From Ixodes scapularis (Eukaryota > Arthropoda > Arachnida > Ixodida > Ixodidae), in contig NW_024609884.1 in assembly GCF_016920785.2 (NCBI RefSeq), positions 31,292,080 to 31,356,079 on the forward strand: 64,000 nucleotides of DNA. Reading direction: 5' to 3'. How positions within the stretch are numbered: the first letter of the stretch is position 1; the number at the start of each line of letters is the position of its first letter. The position numbers and the translations under genes are program-made. The notes under the pieces are model-generated. The model saw nothing but the letters and a program-made list of their open reading frames with translations, was not told the origin of the DNA and made no database searches. This document shows positions 33,127-45,400 of the stretch, piece after piece.

Positions 33127-33538
33127 GGGAGCGTGCGAAACCTAAAGGGGGCGCGCCGATCAAAATTATGTTTACGCCAAATGACTCTGCTGGGAGTCGC
33201 ACCGCGGCGTCACTGTCTTGTTACCCGCTTTCCATTATTACTCCACAGCCGAGGAGACTGCGGCGTGCCATTATGAAGGCCGAAGAAGGAACCAAGAAAC
33301 GCATGAAGATAATCAGCCCCGCACTGGAGCAGTAAAAACGGCAGGGCTTATTATGTTCATGCGCTGCCTAATTCCTTCTTCGGCCTTCATAATGAGTAAC
33401 GCCGCAGTCTCATTCGCTGCCGAGTGATAATGGTAAGCGTGCAACAAGACAGTGGCGCTGCGGTACGGTTCACAACAGAGTCATTTGGCGTGCACATCAG
33501 TTGGATCGGCCCTCCCCCTTTAGGTGTCGCACGCTCCC
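33127..33538. mobile_element. 412-bp inverted-repeat element, probable 8-bp target duplication
   Basis: The ends GGGAGCGTGCGA and its inverted copy bound arms of about 190 bp at roughly 80 percent identity by eye. The flanks GATCTATA (33119-33126) and TATCTATA (33539-33546) agree at seven of eight bases, suggesting a hAT-like duplication. Overlapping short frames are by-products of the palindrome. Confidence 0.75.
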
Positions 33539-33546
33539 TATCTATA

Positions 33547-34424
33547 GAACGTAACGGTAGGACGGAATGAGAGAACTACAGTAAGCAACCGAAGGAAGTT
33601 GCAGGCAGCAGTTACTTGGAAAGTACTGATACTACTGTTACTGGACAATGGATCCGATGATGATCATGATGATGCTTGTGAGGCTTTTCCTTTTGAAACA
33701 GGCAAGCTCGAAAAAGAACTTCGTGCCCTAGCGAAGAATAAAGAAGAAGAAGAAAAGAGGATTATCACTTATTGTCCTGCATCACGCACCACCAGTGCTC
33801 CAGTCGCGCCTTTGTTGTCCTCACACACTGCACGAGCGATCCGCTGTTTCGTGCTTCCGTTGACGACGGGCGCCATGGTGATAGCGAACGAATGAAGATG
33901 ACCAGTGCCGTGACGATGCACTTCTGGTGCTGTTTCATTGGCTCCATGGATGGTAGTGCCGACTGCGGTCGGACTAAGTGTGCTGCAGTGCATATAACTC
34001 TCAACACCACAGATCACCCGCACGCGCATTTCTATTGTCTGTGCAAAAAGCGCTATCAAGGAGCCATCGTGGAGCCTACAGGGAGTGGAGTGGCAGGAAC
34101 TGATAAGGAAAGGGCTAATGGAAGAGTTGCCGCTCTATCTTTCCTCGCACGTTTGACGCGTGCTCTGAACCAATGATGAACGACATCTCTCGTCCGAGCA
34201 AGGTTAGAGCGGAGTGGGTCAAGGCCGCCCTCACGATTGACCTGAGCCGGTTGAGTGCCGTTCAACTGCCGCGTTCTATTATTTTGCCGCTCCGCCTCTC
34301 GCATGAAAGAGGATGGATTTGAATCTTTAATTTCGATTTGGATAGAAGGCAGAGTGCATGCTAATAAGTTCTTTTTTTTTTTTTCTAAATTTTGGGGCAG
34401 GTAGATCAACTTAGCGTTTTAAAG
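33547..34424. other. Unassigned; 134-residue open frame
   Basis: The plus frame 33772-34176 (134 residues) overlaps two minus frames of 81 and 96 residues at about 33765-34059. I recognise no domain in any of them. There is no start context to prefer one. Confidence 0.25.
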
Positions 34425-35096
34425 CAGGGGTCTTTAAACCCTGGCCCGCGGGCCAGATCCGGCCCGCGGAAGTCTTCCGACCGGCCCGTGACTGGTCGCG
34501 GTCCTTTTAATGAAGCCCGGCCCGCGGCCTGCTTTTAGCAAGCCTGCGGCTACCGGCGCGAGAGCGCGCGTAAAGACACGGTGCCGTAACGTAGAAAAAT
34601 ATACCAGAAAACAACAACAACAAGAACCAAACTGCCTACTGTAAAACGTGTCTTCTCGTCATATTATTCATTGGACATGGTCATCACTATTTTTAGTTGC
34701 CTGTTTCATATCTGTGTAATGATGTATATTAGAAACCGTTATGCTTTCATGTATAATGTGCCTAGAGTCATTTGTCGCATCTATTGAATATTTTAAGCAT
34801 CGGTTCTATCATTCTCACTAGTCTTCTGTTTTTTATCTATGCGTGGTGGGTTTTCTGGGTCCCAATTATTTGGTGTCATAATTATCTAAATATTGAATTT
34901 TTAAAATAAAGTGAATTTATTCATCCACTTTTTTAATTTTTACTCTAACTTTTAATTTTGTATTTATATGCTTATCTAGGATAATTGATTTCGTTTTTTT
35001 TTCATTTATATTTACTTAGGGTATTTATTTACCGGCCGTCTAGACAGCGACAGATCCCCGGCCCGGCCCCTTGAGCAAAACGTTTGGAGACCCCTG
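34425..35096. mobile_element. 672-bp non-autonomous hAT element
   Basis: The left end reads CAGGGGTCTTTAAACC and the inverted right end CAGGGGTCTCCAAACG, a common animal hAT terminus followed by GGCCCGCGGGCC-type sequence. The flanks TTTTAAAG and CTTAAAAG match at six of eight positions. The interior is AT-rich with no transposase frame. Confidence 0.85.
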
Positions 35097-37638
35097 CTTA
35101 AAAGGACAAGGTTACGAGCTTCGATGGGAGTTTTAATAACCGCCAGACGAATACGATGGACCAACTTGTACTTGTGGGTCGTTTTAGATTGTCCAATGAG
35201 CAAATATCTGGAGAACCTGCAAATTTATTCGATGTCTGAATAAAGAACTTGGTTTCATTAAAGCATCGTAGTCGGATCCACGATCTTGCTGTGTCAATGA
35301 AATATCAGCTTTGCATTATGTGATTGCATCTCACGCCTCAAGAGCGAAGTCCCTCGGTAAAACACCGACTGGCGTTCTGGGGCTTTCCAGATAATTGATT
35401 TTTCGATTATCCTCCCCGACATCTGCTTACCTGCTAACCCAATTCCCAAAATGGGTTTATTCCCACAATGACAACTTTGAAAGCCTAGCTGTGCGAGCAC
35501 CAAGCTTTTGAAAAAATGCTTCCTCCACGTTCAAGCTTGATTCCGATATGTTTAAACCACCTTCCTAAGGTGGGAGCTTGCGGTTCTGAAGTTTTAAGAT
35601 TAGTTGTCTTAACGCGCGGCTAAGTGAGGCATAGGTCATATTTTCCGGCAGTTGCTGCTATCATGATCTTTGATCTCGAATTCTAAAGTGCTCCGTAGGA
35701 GCATGCCTGCCTTTGTACGTAGCATGCCGCCATTAAAACGTAAAGATCAGAATAATGCTGTAGTGGAGGCTTGACTAGAATAAAGAGTCCAAGATAGCAA
35801 GCCTTTGATCTCTGCCGGCGTCACACGAACTGTTTGACCCGGCAGGAGTGCGTGCGTGCCACTCCTTGGAATTGAGGTATCACCTGATAATTTCGTCAAG
35901 TAATGGTTGCACCTCTGCTGTGCGATAATATTTTTGGTGGCGAACGCGTACATCGGTTTATTTTAGATCATTACCCGTGGGGAGAGTTCGCAGGCCTTTT
36001 TGTAGTTTCTTTTTTGGCTGCGGATGTTCGGGACTTTATTTGCACTTGAGATTATCTTAAATAATCATGATATATACGCCCTCTGTAGATAGATTTTGGG
36101 TAGATAGTCACCATTCAGTGTAAGCCACCCAGAGGTTGTTCAATGTCTTTCACTTGGTGATTAATGAATAGCCCATGTGAAAAGATAAGTCTCCGAGATC
36201 ACATGCATTGAGATACATCGTGGTCCTGGTTTGAGTCACTGTGTGTTGGTTCTTAAGTAAATGATGAAGAACCGCTGTCGTGTCCGTGAAAACATAGCCA
36301 TAATATTTAATGTATGTTCGCACTGAACCCTCAAGTAATCATCCTAGTTTACAAGAGCAAACATCCCTACTTTTTGTCTGAAAGCAAACGTGCAAAACAT
36401 GCCTGACCAGAACAGGATCCAGTGAGTCGAATGGAGTAACTATAGCATATTCGCCGACAGCATGCGTCTCGTGCCAGGCCGTACGTCGTGTGATACAGCG
36501 GCCGGGATAGGGCATACGATCACAGTCAATGAATACACCCTATATCACGTTCACCCTTAGATGCAATATGAAGACCGCTGCAAAAGAGCAATCCAAACGC
36601 GATCTCGAGTTGAGTCACACCTCTAAACCTAAAACTCGCAGAGAGTTGCGCCAGAAAAACTTACAAACGGCTGAAAAAGCGAGCAAAACTCAAAGGCGTG
36701 GACAGATGTGTCGACTCTGTTGGTTCTAAAATACGTGTACTCCTCAAGATCGCTTATTATAGGTACGTCCGTAACATATAATTCATTGCACCTGTAAAAC
36801 AAACAAAAAACAAAAAATGCGCTTTTTATAAAAATGTCCGTATGTCCGTCGATCTCGGCTGTTCCACAATAACGTTCTGTTATGCTTATTTCTAGCGCAT
36901 CCGGCGAAAAAAAAATCAAGGCTTTTTAGGTCATCCGTGTATGCGTCAAGAAAAAAAAAGGAAGCTGGGGTCAAGAAACTGCACTCAGGTTTATATAGAT
37001 TAGTCCGTATCTGGCACCTTCCACGAGGAACCGCCGGCAATGTCCTGTTTTTAGAAACTTAGAGTCCCACGAATGGAACAGACCGGTCAACTCTAGTCAC
37101 AGACAACTTCAAGGGAGTGGCGAGCCCCAAGAGTCTTGCTAAGCGTCCAGAACCAATCAGAGGGCGGCATTAGATTATATGAACGCCGAGGAACCAATCA
37201 CGAAGCGAGAAGCGTGACCATCTGACCAGAGTTGTCCCCGTGTGCCCCACTCAAAGTTCCTCGTCTCGAGTTTGGGCATTACACTATCACATGATACTTT
37301 TGCACCATAAATAGCACGCGCTATTCGTATTCCGTGGCGGGCTTAACTTAACTGCGGCACGGACTTCATCGTGCCTTGGATGTTACAACACGCCCCCTGG
37401 ATGAACTGGCCGCCGAACAAGTGCCACCAGTCACGAGACTCTGGCTAACCGTCCCGTGTCTGCCGATTGGTACTTCGTTGTACGTCAGACAAATTAGAAT
37501 ATAAAGTTCTAGTTTGGTTTTTTCTGTTCTTTTTGATGGGCTGCTACTTAGTTTTTAAATTCTATTAGAAGAAGTCTAATAATCGCAGCTGCCTTTCCGG
37601 TATTTTTTCCTAATAATAGGGACATTGAGCAACCCATT
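35097..37638. other. Unassigned
   Basis: Only short frames (under 100 residues) are present, on both strands, with no recognised domain. CCAAT motifs recur near 37153 and 37193. No inverted repeat or tRNA-like head was found. Confidence 0.4.
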
Positions 37639-37774
37639 CCCGTGTTCCGCGTACCGCACTACCGGAGCTTTTGAAGCCCACCTGTAAGCGCGCGTTCGGG
37701 TGATACCGTGACCGCGGGGCGCGCGCTTAAAAGCACGCTTCAAATGCTCCGATAGTGCGGTACGCAGAACAGGG
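37639..37774. mobile_element. 136-bp hairpin element
   Basis: GTACCGCACTACCGGAGC near 37651 pairs with GCTCCGATAGTGCGGTAC near 37746, and the pairing continues outward to about CCC/GGG and inward through a GCGCGCG region. The arms total about 50 bp with several mismatches. I see no target duplication. Confidence 0.75.
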
Positions 37775-39477
37775 TAACGGTTTGCTAAAAGTTACTAATA
37801 AACTTTCGTTCATCGAAAGATTGCTGAAAGTAGTGAACGTCACCCGCGCAATACTGGCTATATTCGCTAGCCACGGATACGTGAATCCGACCGTAGCGCT
37901 TTGAATCGAGATATGAGGATTGTGATTGGGTAAAAGAGGAGGAAACAGAGGGACTCGACGGGTGTGATTGGTTCCCTCTCAACTCGATGCTCTAATCTCG
38001 CATTTATGTAAACGCAGGCTTTAGTTGTCGGCATCTACAATATAGAACAAGTTTTCTTTAGGTGTGATCGTCTGGTTAATTATTGCAACCTTTAAAGCCG
38101 ACGTACACTTCGCGCTTTCCACTCTTGCCGGCCTCCTCCTTTCCTATGTCCTCTCCACTTCTTACCTTGCCCCCACTTGGCTCCTCTCGCAGCTTAGGAG
38201 AGGGAAGCACCAAGACGATTATCTTCCCTGCAGACAACCGTTTAAACCAATTTAAACCAAGAGGAGGGCACGTGTGGGAAGAAACTTCTATAGACCTACA
38301 AATAAAACTGAAAAGATCACGACAAAAATAACCTTTAGATTGAATACACAATCAGTCCTTGAGTTCTGCTCATCATGCCTAAACTTCACCAGCTCGATTT
38401 TGGCCTTGCGTTTTGTTTTGCTGAAAACGTCATCACTCAAAGATCTCGTGTACTGCATGCCAAAGTGAGGATCATTGAAGCGTTTCTAACGTCTTTCTCA
38501 TCGCTGTAAAAAACACAGAAAGAATCAATAAAAGTACAAGATGGCGTCAGCTGCGTGGGGAGGTCACTTGGACGGACGAACTGCATGCCGTTCAGCAAAT
38601 ACAAACTCCTCTTGAGCACGTTGCTGGTAAAGAGTTACATAGCAATCCTATTCTGTTCCTATATAAATATTCCACAGCGTTAGATTATTTCGACGGTTCA
38701 GATGAAGAATAACAAAATAGAAACCTTTCTGAGGAAATGTGTTAAAAAAATATGCTCATTCAAAATATTGGCCGAAAGGGGGCTTCCTGTGTGTCTTCCG
38801 ATTCAAGCAGACAAGTGCTGTTGAAATGCCTCAACTGGTCATGTGACTTTTTCTGCGATCTGGGCATCCTCCCTGAAGCTGCGTTTGAAGGTGGCCTGTA
38901 AAAAAAGTATTCACTAAACAAATAGCGGCATGTTCACGCCAACATGGAACCACACGAAGACGGAGACATGCCACTATGTTTGACTTACGAACTCCGATTG
39001 TTTTATTTATAGATTGGCGATGAGTGACCCACAAAACCCGTGTACTATGATGTCCCTTGATACATTGCACCGCTTTCCACCGTGCTTTAAGAATCTGCGC
39101 CGTCACGCCAGCGGGCGCTGATTAGAGTTGTCGCTGCTTGCTTGTGAGAAGCACAAGTGAGCGCAAACTTTGGTGCCTAATGATGCCATTTATTGTGATT
39201 CATGCATTGTCGGTGAAGCCTATCTGTGAACATTCTATTCCTATGTTGTGCACAAAGCGCAGATATGGCAGACAAGCTGTGTGTCTCATTACTTGAACGT
39301 CGCATTTAGAAAACATTACGTATATTATGTAGAAAGTATTCTAGAGAGCATTATGGGTACACGTCTTAAAAGAAGGTCGCGCCAATCGTGTTACATTTTT
39401 ATATAACAAAAGAAGGCAAGCTAATATTATCGCTTTTCTATGCTGAACCCATAACATGAACGTTTCGGCTAAAATTG
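37775..39477. other. Unassigned
   Basis: No supported gene. The 91-residue frames at 38076-38351 and 38831-39106 are unrecognised and overlap other frames. Confidence 0.4.
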
Positions 39478-39699
39478 AATGTGTGCGTGCGTTTGTGCGT
39501 GTTTTTGTACACAAGTTCATGTGTGTGCGCATGTGTGTATGCGCGCGTGTCTGTGCTCGCGTGAGAATGGATGTGTGTGTCTGTCAAGTGCGCGTGCATG
39601 CGAGTGTGTTCGTGCGTGTGCGTGTGCGTGCGCGTGTGTATGCATGTGTGTGCGCGCGCTCATGTGTGCGCGCGTGTGTGTGTGGGGGGGGGGGGGGGA
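39478..39699. repeat. Imperfect (GT)n tract followed by a G-run
   Basis: Alternating GT and GC dinucleotides extend over about 205 bp and end in a run of G. Long open frames in every phase here are artefacts of the repeat. Confidence 0.9.
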
Positions 39700-41330
39700 G
39701 GACGCAAAAGGGAACGGGTGTTTGTGGTATGTTTGCACGTGTACTTCTTGACGTGAGTATTCCTGTGTACATACATGTGGGTAAAAGCTGGTAGGTCTGC
39801 TAGACATGCAAGAGCCATGCTGTAAACCGGCGCATACCGGTTGTTCTAAATTCTCACATGCCTCGGTTCTAAAGAGGTAGTCACGACGCGGCGCTGTGCT
39901 CCTTCGAGACGGCGAAGAGTTTCGTTTTCAAAAACATGGGAACTCGGACTTTGTACCGACACGCACCGAGGCTGCTCATACTTACCCAACGTAGAATCAG
40001 AATTGACGTGCTCCGCAAAGGTGCCACACCGATTTCTACCTCTCAGCGCTCCGTCAGGGCGAAACCCTTCCGTGAGCAACCATTCATACTAAGCAGGCGC
40101 TCAGAGATGAAACCATTGTGAGTGTCAGGATGAATCATGACGTCTCCTCGGTCAGCATGCTCCCTGGAAGCGGTCTACTCGCAACGCTGCACACCGTCCG
40201 CTGTGCAGAATCTGCGCTGGACGACAGGACGTGTGACTTCATTTCTAGAGAGCCAGAGAGCAGAGCGGGATAGAAAAAAGCGAGGGCAATTGGCGCGCGC
40301 GATGTGACTGCACTATGCTTCTGCGCGCCAGTGGAATCCACGCCGCGGTTTGGAGCCCGAGACCGAGTCTTCGGTCCGCACCACCCCTCCGTAGAGACTG
40401 TGGGACCATCCGAACCCCCGGTATCGAACCGGCCCCGTGGATGACGTCACAAGTTGCCCGGGAGATGCGTTGTTATGGAGAGTGACGTCATATATGACGT
40501 GAGCCGGCGTCACCGCCGGCTCAACGATGAGCTCGGAGTTTGACGACGACGTTCCCTCCATCCTACAACGGCTCCTTTTTTTTCTCTCTCCCTCTCTCTC
40601 TATCTCTCTCTCTCTCGGCAATTCCAAATTTGTTGCTCCGCCTTGTCTTCCTTTTTTTTAAATCGGGTCTTCCCTTCGACGATGCGACGCATGCCTGTTT
40701 CCCGTTTTAGACGTGAAATGACGAGAATGCAGCCGACGCGTAAAGCGAAAAAGCGTAAGCGCATTTGGGGCGTGCGCATTCCTACCTTTAAGTTCAATTC
40801 AGATTGGCTTGTCGCTCGCTGCTAAGACGTCAGTTTTGTTGTTGTTGTTGTTGTTGTTGTTTTTACGGTTTCAGAATTATTTGGGAAGTTTTCTCTGGCG
40901 CGCAATATTCCTCGTCCACCATGGAAACAACTAACCTAAACAGATCCCCGACACCAGCACCGTCATCTACAACCGTGGAATAAACGCATGCAAGGTGCTA
41001 GCCACTCACGCGTTCTTGAATGGAAATGGGGCCTCATCAATCGACGGACTCAGTTGCTTTGGACGCCGGAACTAGTTTACGCCCACGGAGAGCTTTGCGA
41101 AAGCCTGCAGCTCGAAAGCCACGGAAACAATCCGAAACAGCAAGGCACGCAGTTGGAATACTCAGGCGAGTCTTCGATGTAGTCATAGATTAGAATCGAA
41201 AGTTTTGGTTAGGCAGCGCGTGGTAGCTGTTTAGGCATTGTTCGTATCAGGGTGGTATGTACGTATCGTTAAATGTCGGAATTGAAGTTGCTGAAAAAAA
41301 ATATTATTACTACTATATAAAACACGCTTG
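39700..41330. other. Unassigned, with short palindromes
   Basis: ACGTCATATATGACGT at 40485-40500 is a perfect palindrome, followed at 40501-40522 by a GAGCCGGCG hairpin with a four-base loop. A (CT)n tract lies at 40583-40617 and a (GTT)n tract at 40835-40862. No gene is recognised. Confidence 0.45.
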
Positions 41331-41339
41331 CTTCCTGGT

Positions 41340-41913
41340 TGTCACGAATTATTATTTGGGACCCTACCTCCTGACAGACGTGGTTTATCCACACCTGCCG
41401 GAACGTGCACTTCCAGAGTCGAGATTCGCCGAGAGACATGTCCTGTGAAATTCGTCGTTCTACAAGACTGTGCCAGAGACATCGTACTCAGCATGGACTT
41501 TCTGAGTGAGTACGGCGCCATCATCGAGCTTGGAGCGAACAGATTGATGCCATGCTACCTCACGAATCGGCTGGCGACGGAAATGACGGCGCCTAGGTGG
41601 TTGCGCAACCATCAAAAGAAGTCCGCCAGCTCGCCCGAGTCCGGACCCAAGACTAGCAACGTGTCGATGCTCGCCGCTACAACCTTCATCGTCGCGACGT
41701 CCCAGAGACCGAGTGTGGGTGTGGACACCTATCCGCCGCCGCGATCTCAGCGAGAACCTGTTGAAACGGTACTTCGGACCGTACAAGGTGCTTCGTCGAC
41801 TCGGGGACCTGAACTTCGAAGTGATGCCCGACGGAAGAAGAATCCCATCGCGCCACCCACCCCGACCTGAAGTCGCCCACGTCGTGCGCCTCAAGCCGTA
41901 CTACGCTCGATAG
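41340..41913 (+). pseudogene. Gypsy B: Ty3/gypsy protease joined to integrase C-terminus
   Basis: The first frame contains TPAGTCTSRVEIRRE then FVVLQDCARDIVLSMDFLSE (about 41390-41514). This is the C-terminal half of a gypsy aspartyl protease, where DIxLGxDFL is the conserved segment. From about 41713 another frame reads LLKRYFGPYKVLRRLGDLNF and VAHVVRLKPYYAR, the end of a gypsy integrase. The reverse transcriptase, RNase H and integrase core are missing, so about 3 kb was deleted and the copy is dead. The protease active-site half is also absent. The following AAAGAGGGCG near 42036 may be a polypurine tract before a 3' LTR. Confidence 0.85.
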
Positions 41914-42045
41914 GACTGTGAACTCTTATCTCGTACGACGCTTGATAGGACCGTGTTCTACAAGCCTCCGCAGTTTCCCAATATTTTGTTTGGTTTGCTT
42001 TGTTTTGTTTCCGTGCATCGAGTCGATGCTCTTTTAAAGAGGGCG

Positions 42046-42110
42046 TAATGCCACGCGCGTCGCACAGCGAGCGCGTACGTGGCCGAGTTGCAATAAAGAG
42101 GAAACAAAAA
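42046..42110. other. Possible start of gypsy B 3' LTR
   Basis: The purine run before TAATGCCACG at 42046 resembles a polypurine tract/LTR junction. An AATAAAGA lies near 42092. The LTR cannot be delimited because its 5' partner is not visible, and the next 70 bp hold a tRNA-like head. Confidence 0.35.
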
Positions 42111-42127
42111 AGCGTACATGGCCGAGT
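42073..42127. repeat. 16-bp direct repeat, period 39, before a tRNA-like head
   Basis: GCGTACGTGGCCGAGT (42073-42088) recurs with one change at 42112-42127, where it forms the box-A part of the tRNA-like sequence. AATAAA lies between. Confidence 0.85.
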
Positions 42128-42420
42128 GGTTACCGCGCACGGCTGTCGCGCCGAGGTACCAGGTTCGATTCCAGGGAGCGGAATGTTCTTTTATCTATTC
42201 TTTCAATTTGGCGTTCTCCTAAGTTCGAGAACATTGTCGTCTGATCGAGTTACGAACGTTCTACACGCCGACGGTTCTACGCCGAATAGTCCAAAAACCC
42301 ATCGGTGTACAAAAGGTACTCCACGTGGTGAGCCGGGGTCCATCTCGTTCCAGCGTTTGACGCTGCTGTTTCGCCGCCATCGACGCTTGCGACGCTAGGC
42401 TTTTTTTTTTTTTCTTCTTT
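42112..42420 (+). mobile_element. tRNA-headed SINE-like sequence
   Basis: Box A TGGCCGAGTGG (about 42119) and box B GGTTCGATTCC (about 42164) are intact. The T-arm can pair in four of five positions. The anticodon arm is degenerate, so this is a tRNA-derived element or tRNA pseudogene rather than a working tRNA. A T-run at 42400-42412 could end a polymerase III transcript. The body between is unassigned. Confidence 0.55.
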
Positions 42421-45400
42421 TGTATTGGGCATAAATTCACCCCATTAAACGTTTAGTTTTCTTCAGTTTTTGTCGCCTTCTCAATCGTCATTTGTGACAA
42501 TATTGAGTTTTTCGCAGATTATTGACCTTCTCCGCATTTTTGTTTCTATGAGCATGCACAAGGGGTAAACGGAGGAGAATTCGCCGTATTCGTTGAAGTG
42601 CTTACACGGCGCACTGAGTATACAACCTGAAGTCTAGATAGCCGCAAATTTATAGTTCCAACATGCACATCGTTGTTTTATTGATGTATTCAGCACCAGC
42701 AGCAAGCGGAATCGCGGGCAAAGCGTTTTAAAAAGTAACTCAGGTTGCCCCCCGGTTTTTCGATAGATTTCGCCCAACATTTGGGGAGAATTGACGCAAG
42801 CCAATTCAAGGAGCTCAGCCGTATTCATCAGAGTATCATTTACCCATCCATCGAAGGCCAATTAACCGTTTAGTGAATGGAGATTCCTTAGTCATTCATA
42901 ACTGGCGATCGGCTCAATCCACGTGGCGTGTGTTAGCAGTGGGCTGTCGCGTCAATTAAGAAATCCTGCGTTTTGACGTTATCACGATATATAGGATCGG
43001 AATTTCTTGGGACATCCGCAAAACTCAATATCGATGCCTTATTTTCTGATAGGCGTTATTTCCCGCAGTGGTGAATAAAACTTGCACTGAAACTCTGAGT
43101 GTACTCGGTGCGCACATACGTGGCATGGATCGGTGGCTTGTTTGTAAAATTACATAGATGCGAAAAAGGAAAACTATGGGCGGATTCAGTTATCAAAGGG
43201 AGGGGACAAAAATAGTGAAGAAACAGAAGCGGGCAAATCAGGAAGTTGCTGAATCTAGAGCGTGGCAGTGATTTCTCCTGCGAGGCGTGCTTAGCCTGCA
43301 GCACCCTGGTGTACTGCGGGAAAGGTTTCACGGTCGACTGCGGGCCCGGAAGCGAGGGCCAGGCAACTACATGTACGGCGTCCCTCGTAAACGTGGGGTG
43401 TATCTATTAGCTGCGTCGATACTCGTTCCCACTAATTTGTTGTGGTTTCCCTTCGCTCTCCGCGTGTGCCTTCGAGTGTGAAGCGCCGGTTTCCATTGAA
43501 TCGCGAGCCAGGGGAAGCAGTTTCGACCGCGCTTCGCAGTGCGACGGGGCGTGTAGCAATATCGGTTCAGGCACGCATTGGAGGTCGCGGGAAAATGCAG
43601 AGACGCTTAGGGCGTCTTTCAGCCCAAACGTCTGCTTGAAGACGTCTGATATTCCCCAAAAAACGTCTACCTTAATATTTTTTTATTGCGGACAGTTCGT
43701 GCTTTTGTAGCCTTTTATTTGGCACATTTTCTTTTAGCAGTATATAGTCATGCCGTCGGTCCCTGCGCTCTATAAGAGACATGCAAATAAACATGAGGAG
43801 TACCTTTGCGTCGAGTATTCATATAATTTAGGTAATATAAAGACTTTCAAGGCTTGCAGACCGTCACAAATCCCAAAGTCGAGGACCTCAAGTCAGGTGA
43901 TACATTGGCGAAGCACAGTGTCCTCGTCAAACCTTTGTGAAACTTCAAAGGAGAAAATTTTATTTTCCACGCAACGATGTTTTGTGTTTTTGTTGTTTCT
44001 CGACGAAATAATTTGCTCACTTTTATGTGATTCTTTGTGAAAAAATACTTACCATTTTCTAAACGTAAACGCCGCTCAAATGATAGCTTTCTGCTAGTCA
44101 TATATTGTCAGCCTGGAACACCTCATTCAAGGGTTCGAAAAACTTCAGCCAAAAGTGTTGAGAAAAAAACCCTTTTTCATTGCGCTTCAAACGAGAGTTT
44201 TTTTTTTTTTTCTTAAGTTGTAAAAATAACACGTGCCGCAAACGGTTGCGCTTTTATATTTATTTCCTTTGGTCCTTCGTTTTCTCCTCATCTTTGTTTC
44301 CTGTTTTTTTGTTTGTTTTTTTTTCTCTTGTGATTACCACTGTTCTTTTGACGTTAAAGATTCTGGAACCTGTACGCTTCTCGCTGTAATTTATTTAATA
44401 TAAACAACCACTACTATTCCATTTCAATGTTCACTAAGTTTTAAGTACTTTAGTGGGCTTCGATTAGCTTCTTGGTGAAAGGAGTCTAATGTAGCAGATA
44501 CCTGCAACCATTGGCGTCATAACCGGGAAAAAAGGAAAGTCAGTCGCCCCCCCCCCCCCTCCCCCTTTCCCCCAATTTCGTTCATGCCCGCTACATTGAA
44601 GATATTTAGATTAAACAATGGGGAAGGAAGGAGGGAAATAACTTCCTACCATCCCGTATCTCACTCATCTCTCAAACACTTCGGACGCCCTTCCCTGCAA
44701 CCACACCAACGGCGTAAAGAAGCAGTTTGCTTTTCCTTCAGACCTAGAAGCGGGGGAGACGACCAACAAAGATTATAATGCGAAGGGACAGAGCACCTAT
44801 TCCCATTGCACAGTTCTGTGCAAATAGAATGCACATGGTCAATGACCAACACGACAAATTAACAACACTGTAAAAGAATGCAGCGCGTTTACTTTCACGC
44901 AAAGCGCGTGAGAAAGTCAATCGCTGCAATCTACAGATTGCAGTGTACGAAGTAGCTAAACTTAGGTTACGAACTACTCGCAGCCGATTTATGCAAATTT
45001 GAAATATTGAACTGGCGCAACTAGCAAACGTATTTCAAACTAATCTGCGAAAGTATACACCTATCAACACCCACAGACAACTTTTTAGGATAACAATAGC
45101 ACACATCACGGTGACTCACGAAAAGAAACAACAACAACGCCTGCTGGTAGGTACAATTAATGAACGCCAGCACAGCACATTGCAATGAAGAGCTTTACAA
45201 ACCGGGGGAAAATGTTCTATGGTTCAACGGTCACAACGTTTTCTGAAGTCGTCAAACGTCAAAATAAAAATAGTGCATGTGTTTGAGGGGCATCGTGAAA
45301 TAATTTCATCGCGTGTTATTTGCAATTTTACTTTTGTTAAGTCAATTCTTGACCTCCAAATATGTGTAACATCTTTGTTTTATATAACTGCCTAATAGTT

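Noticed and set aside
33117..33427. Two overlapping frames of about 70 residues
   Set aside because: They lie in the two arms of an inverted-repeat element and are by-products of its palindrome.
36210..36240. GGTTTGAGTC resembling box B
   Set aside because: No box A, and flanking stems do not pair.
39456..39807. Open frames of 60-112 residues in several phases
   Set aside because: They are translations of a (GT)n tract and are open in every phase on both strands.
42112..42190. Functional tRNA gene
   Set aside because: Both promoter boxes are good, but the anticodon arm and acceptor stem do not pair properly. A SINE head or pseudogene is more likely.
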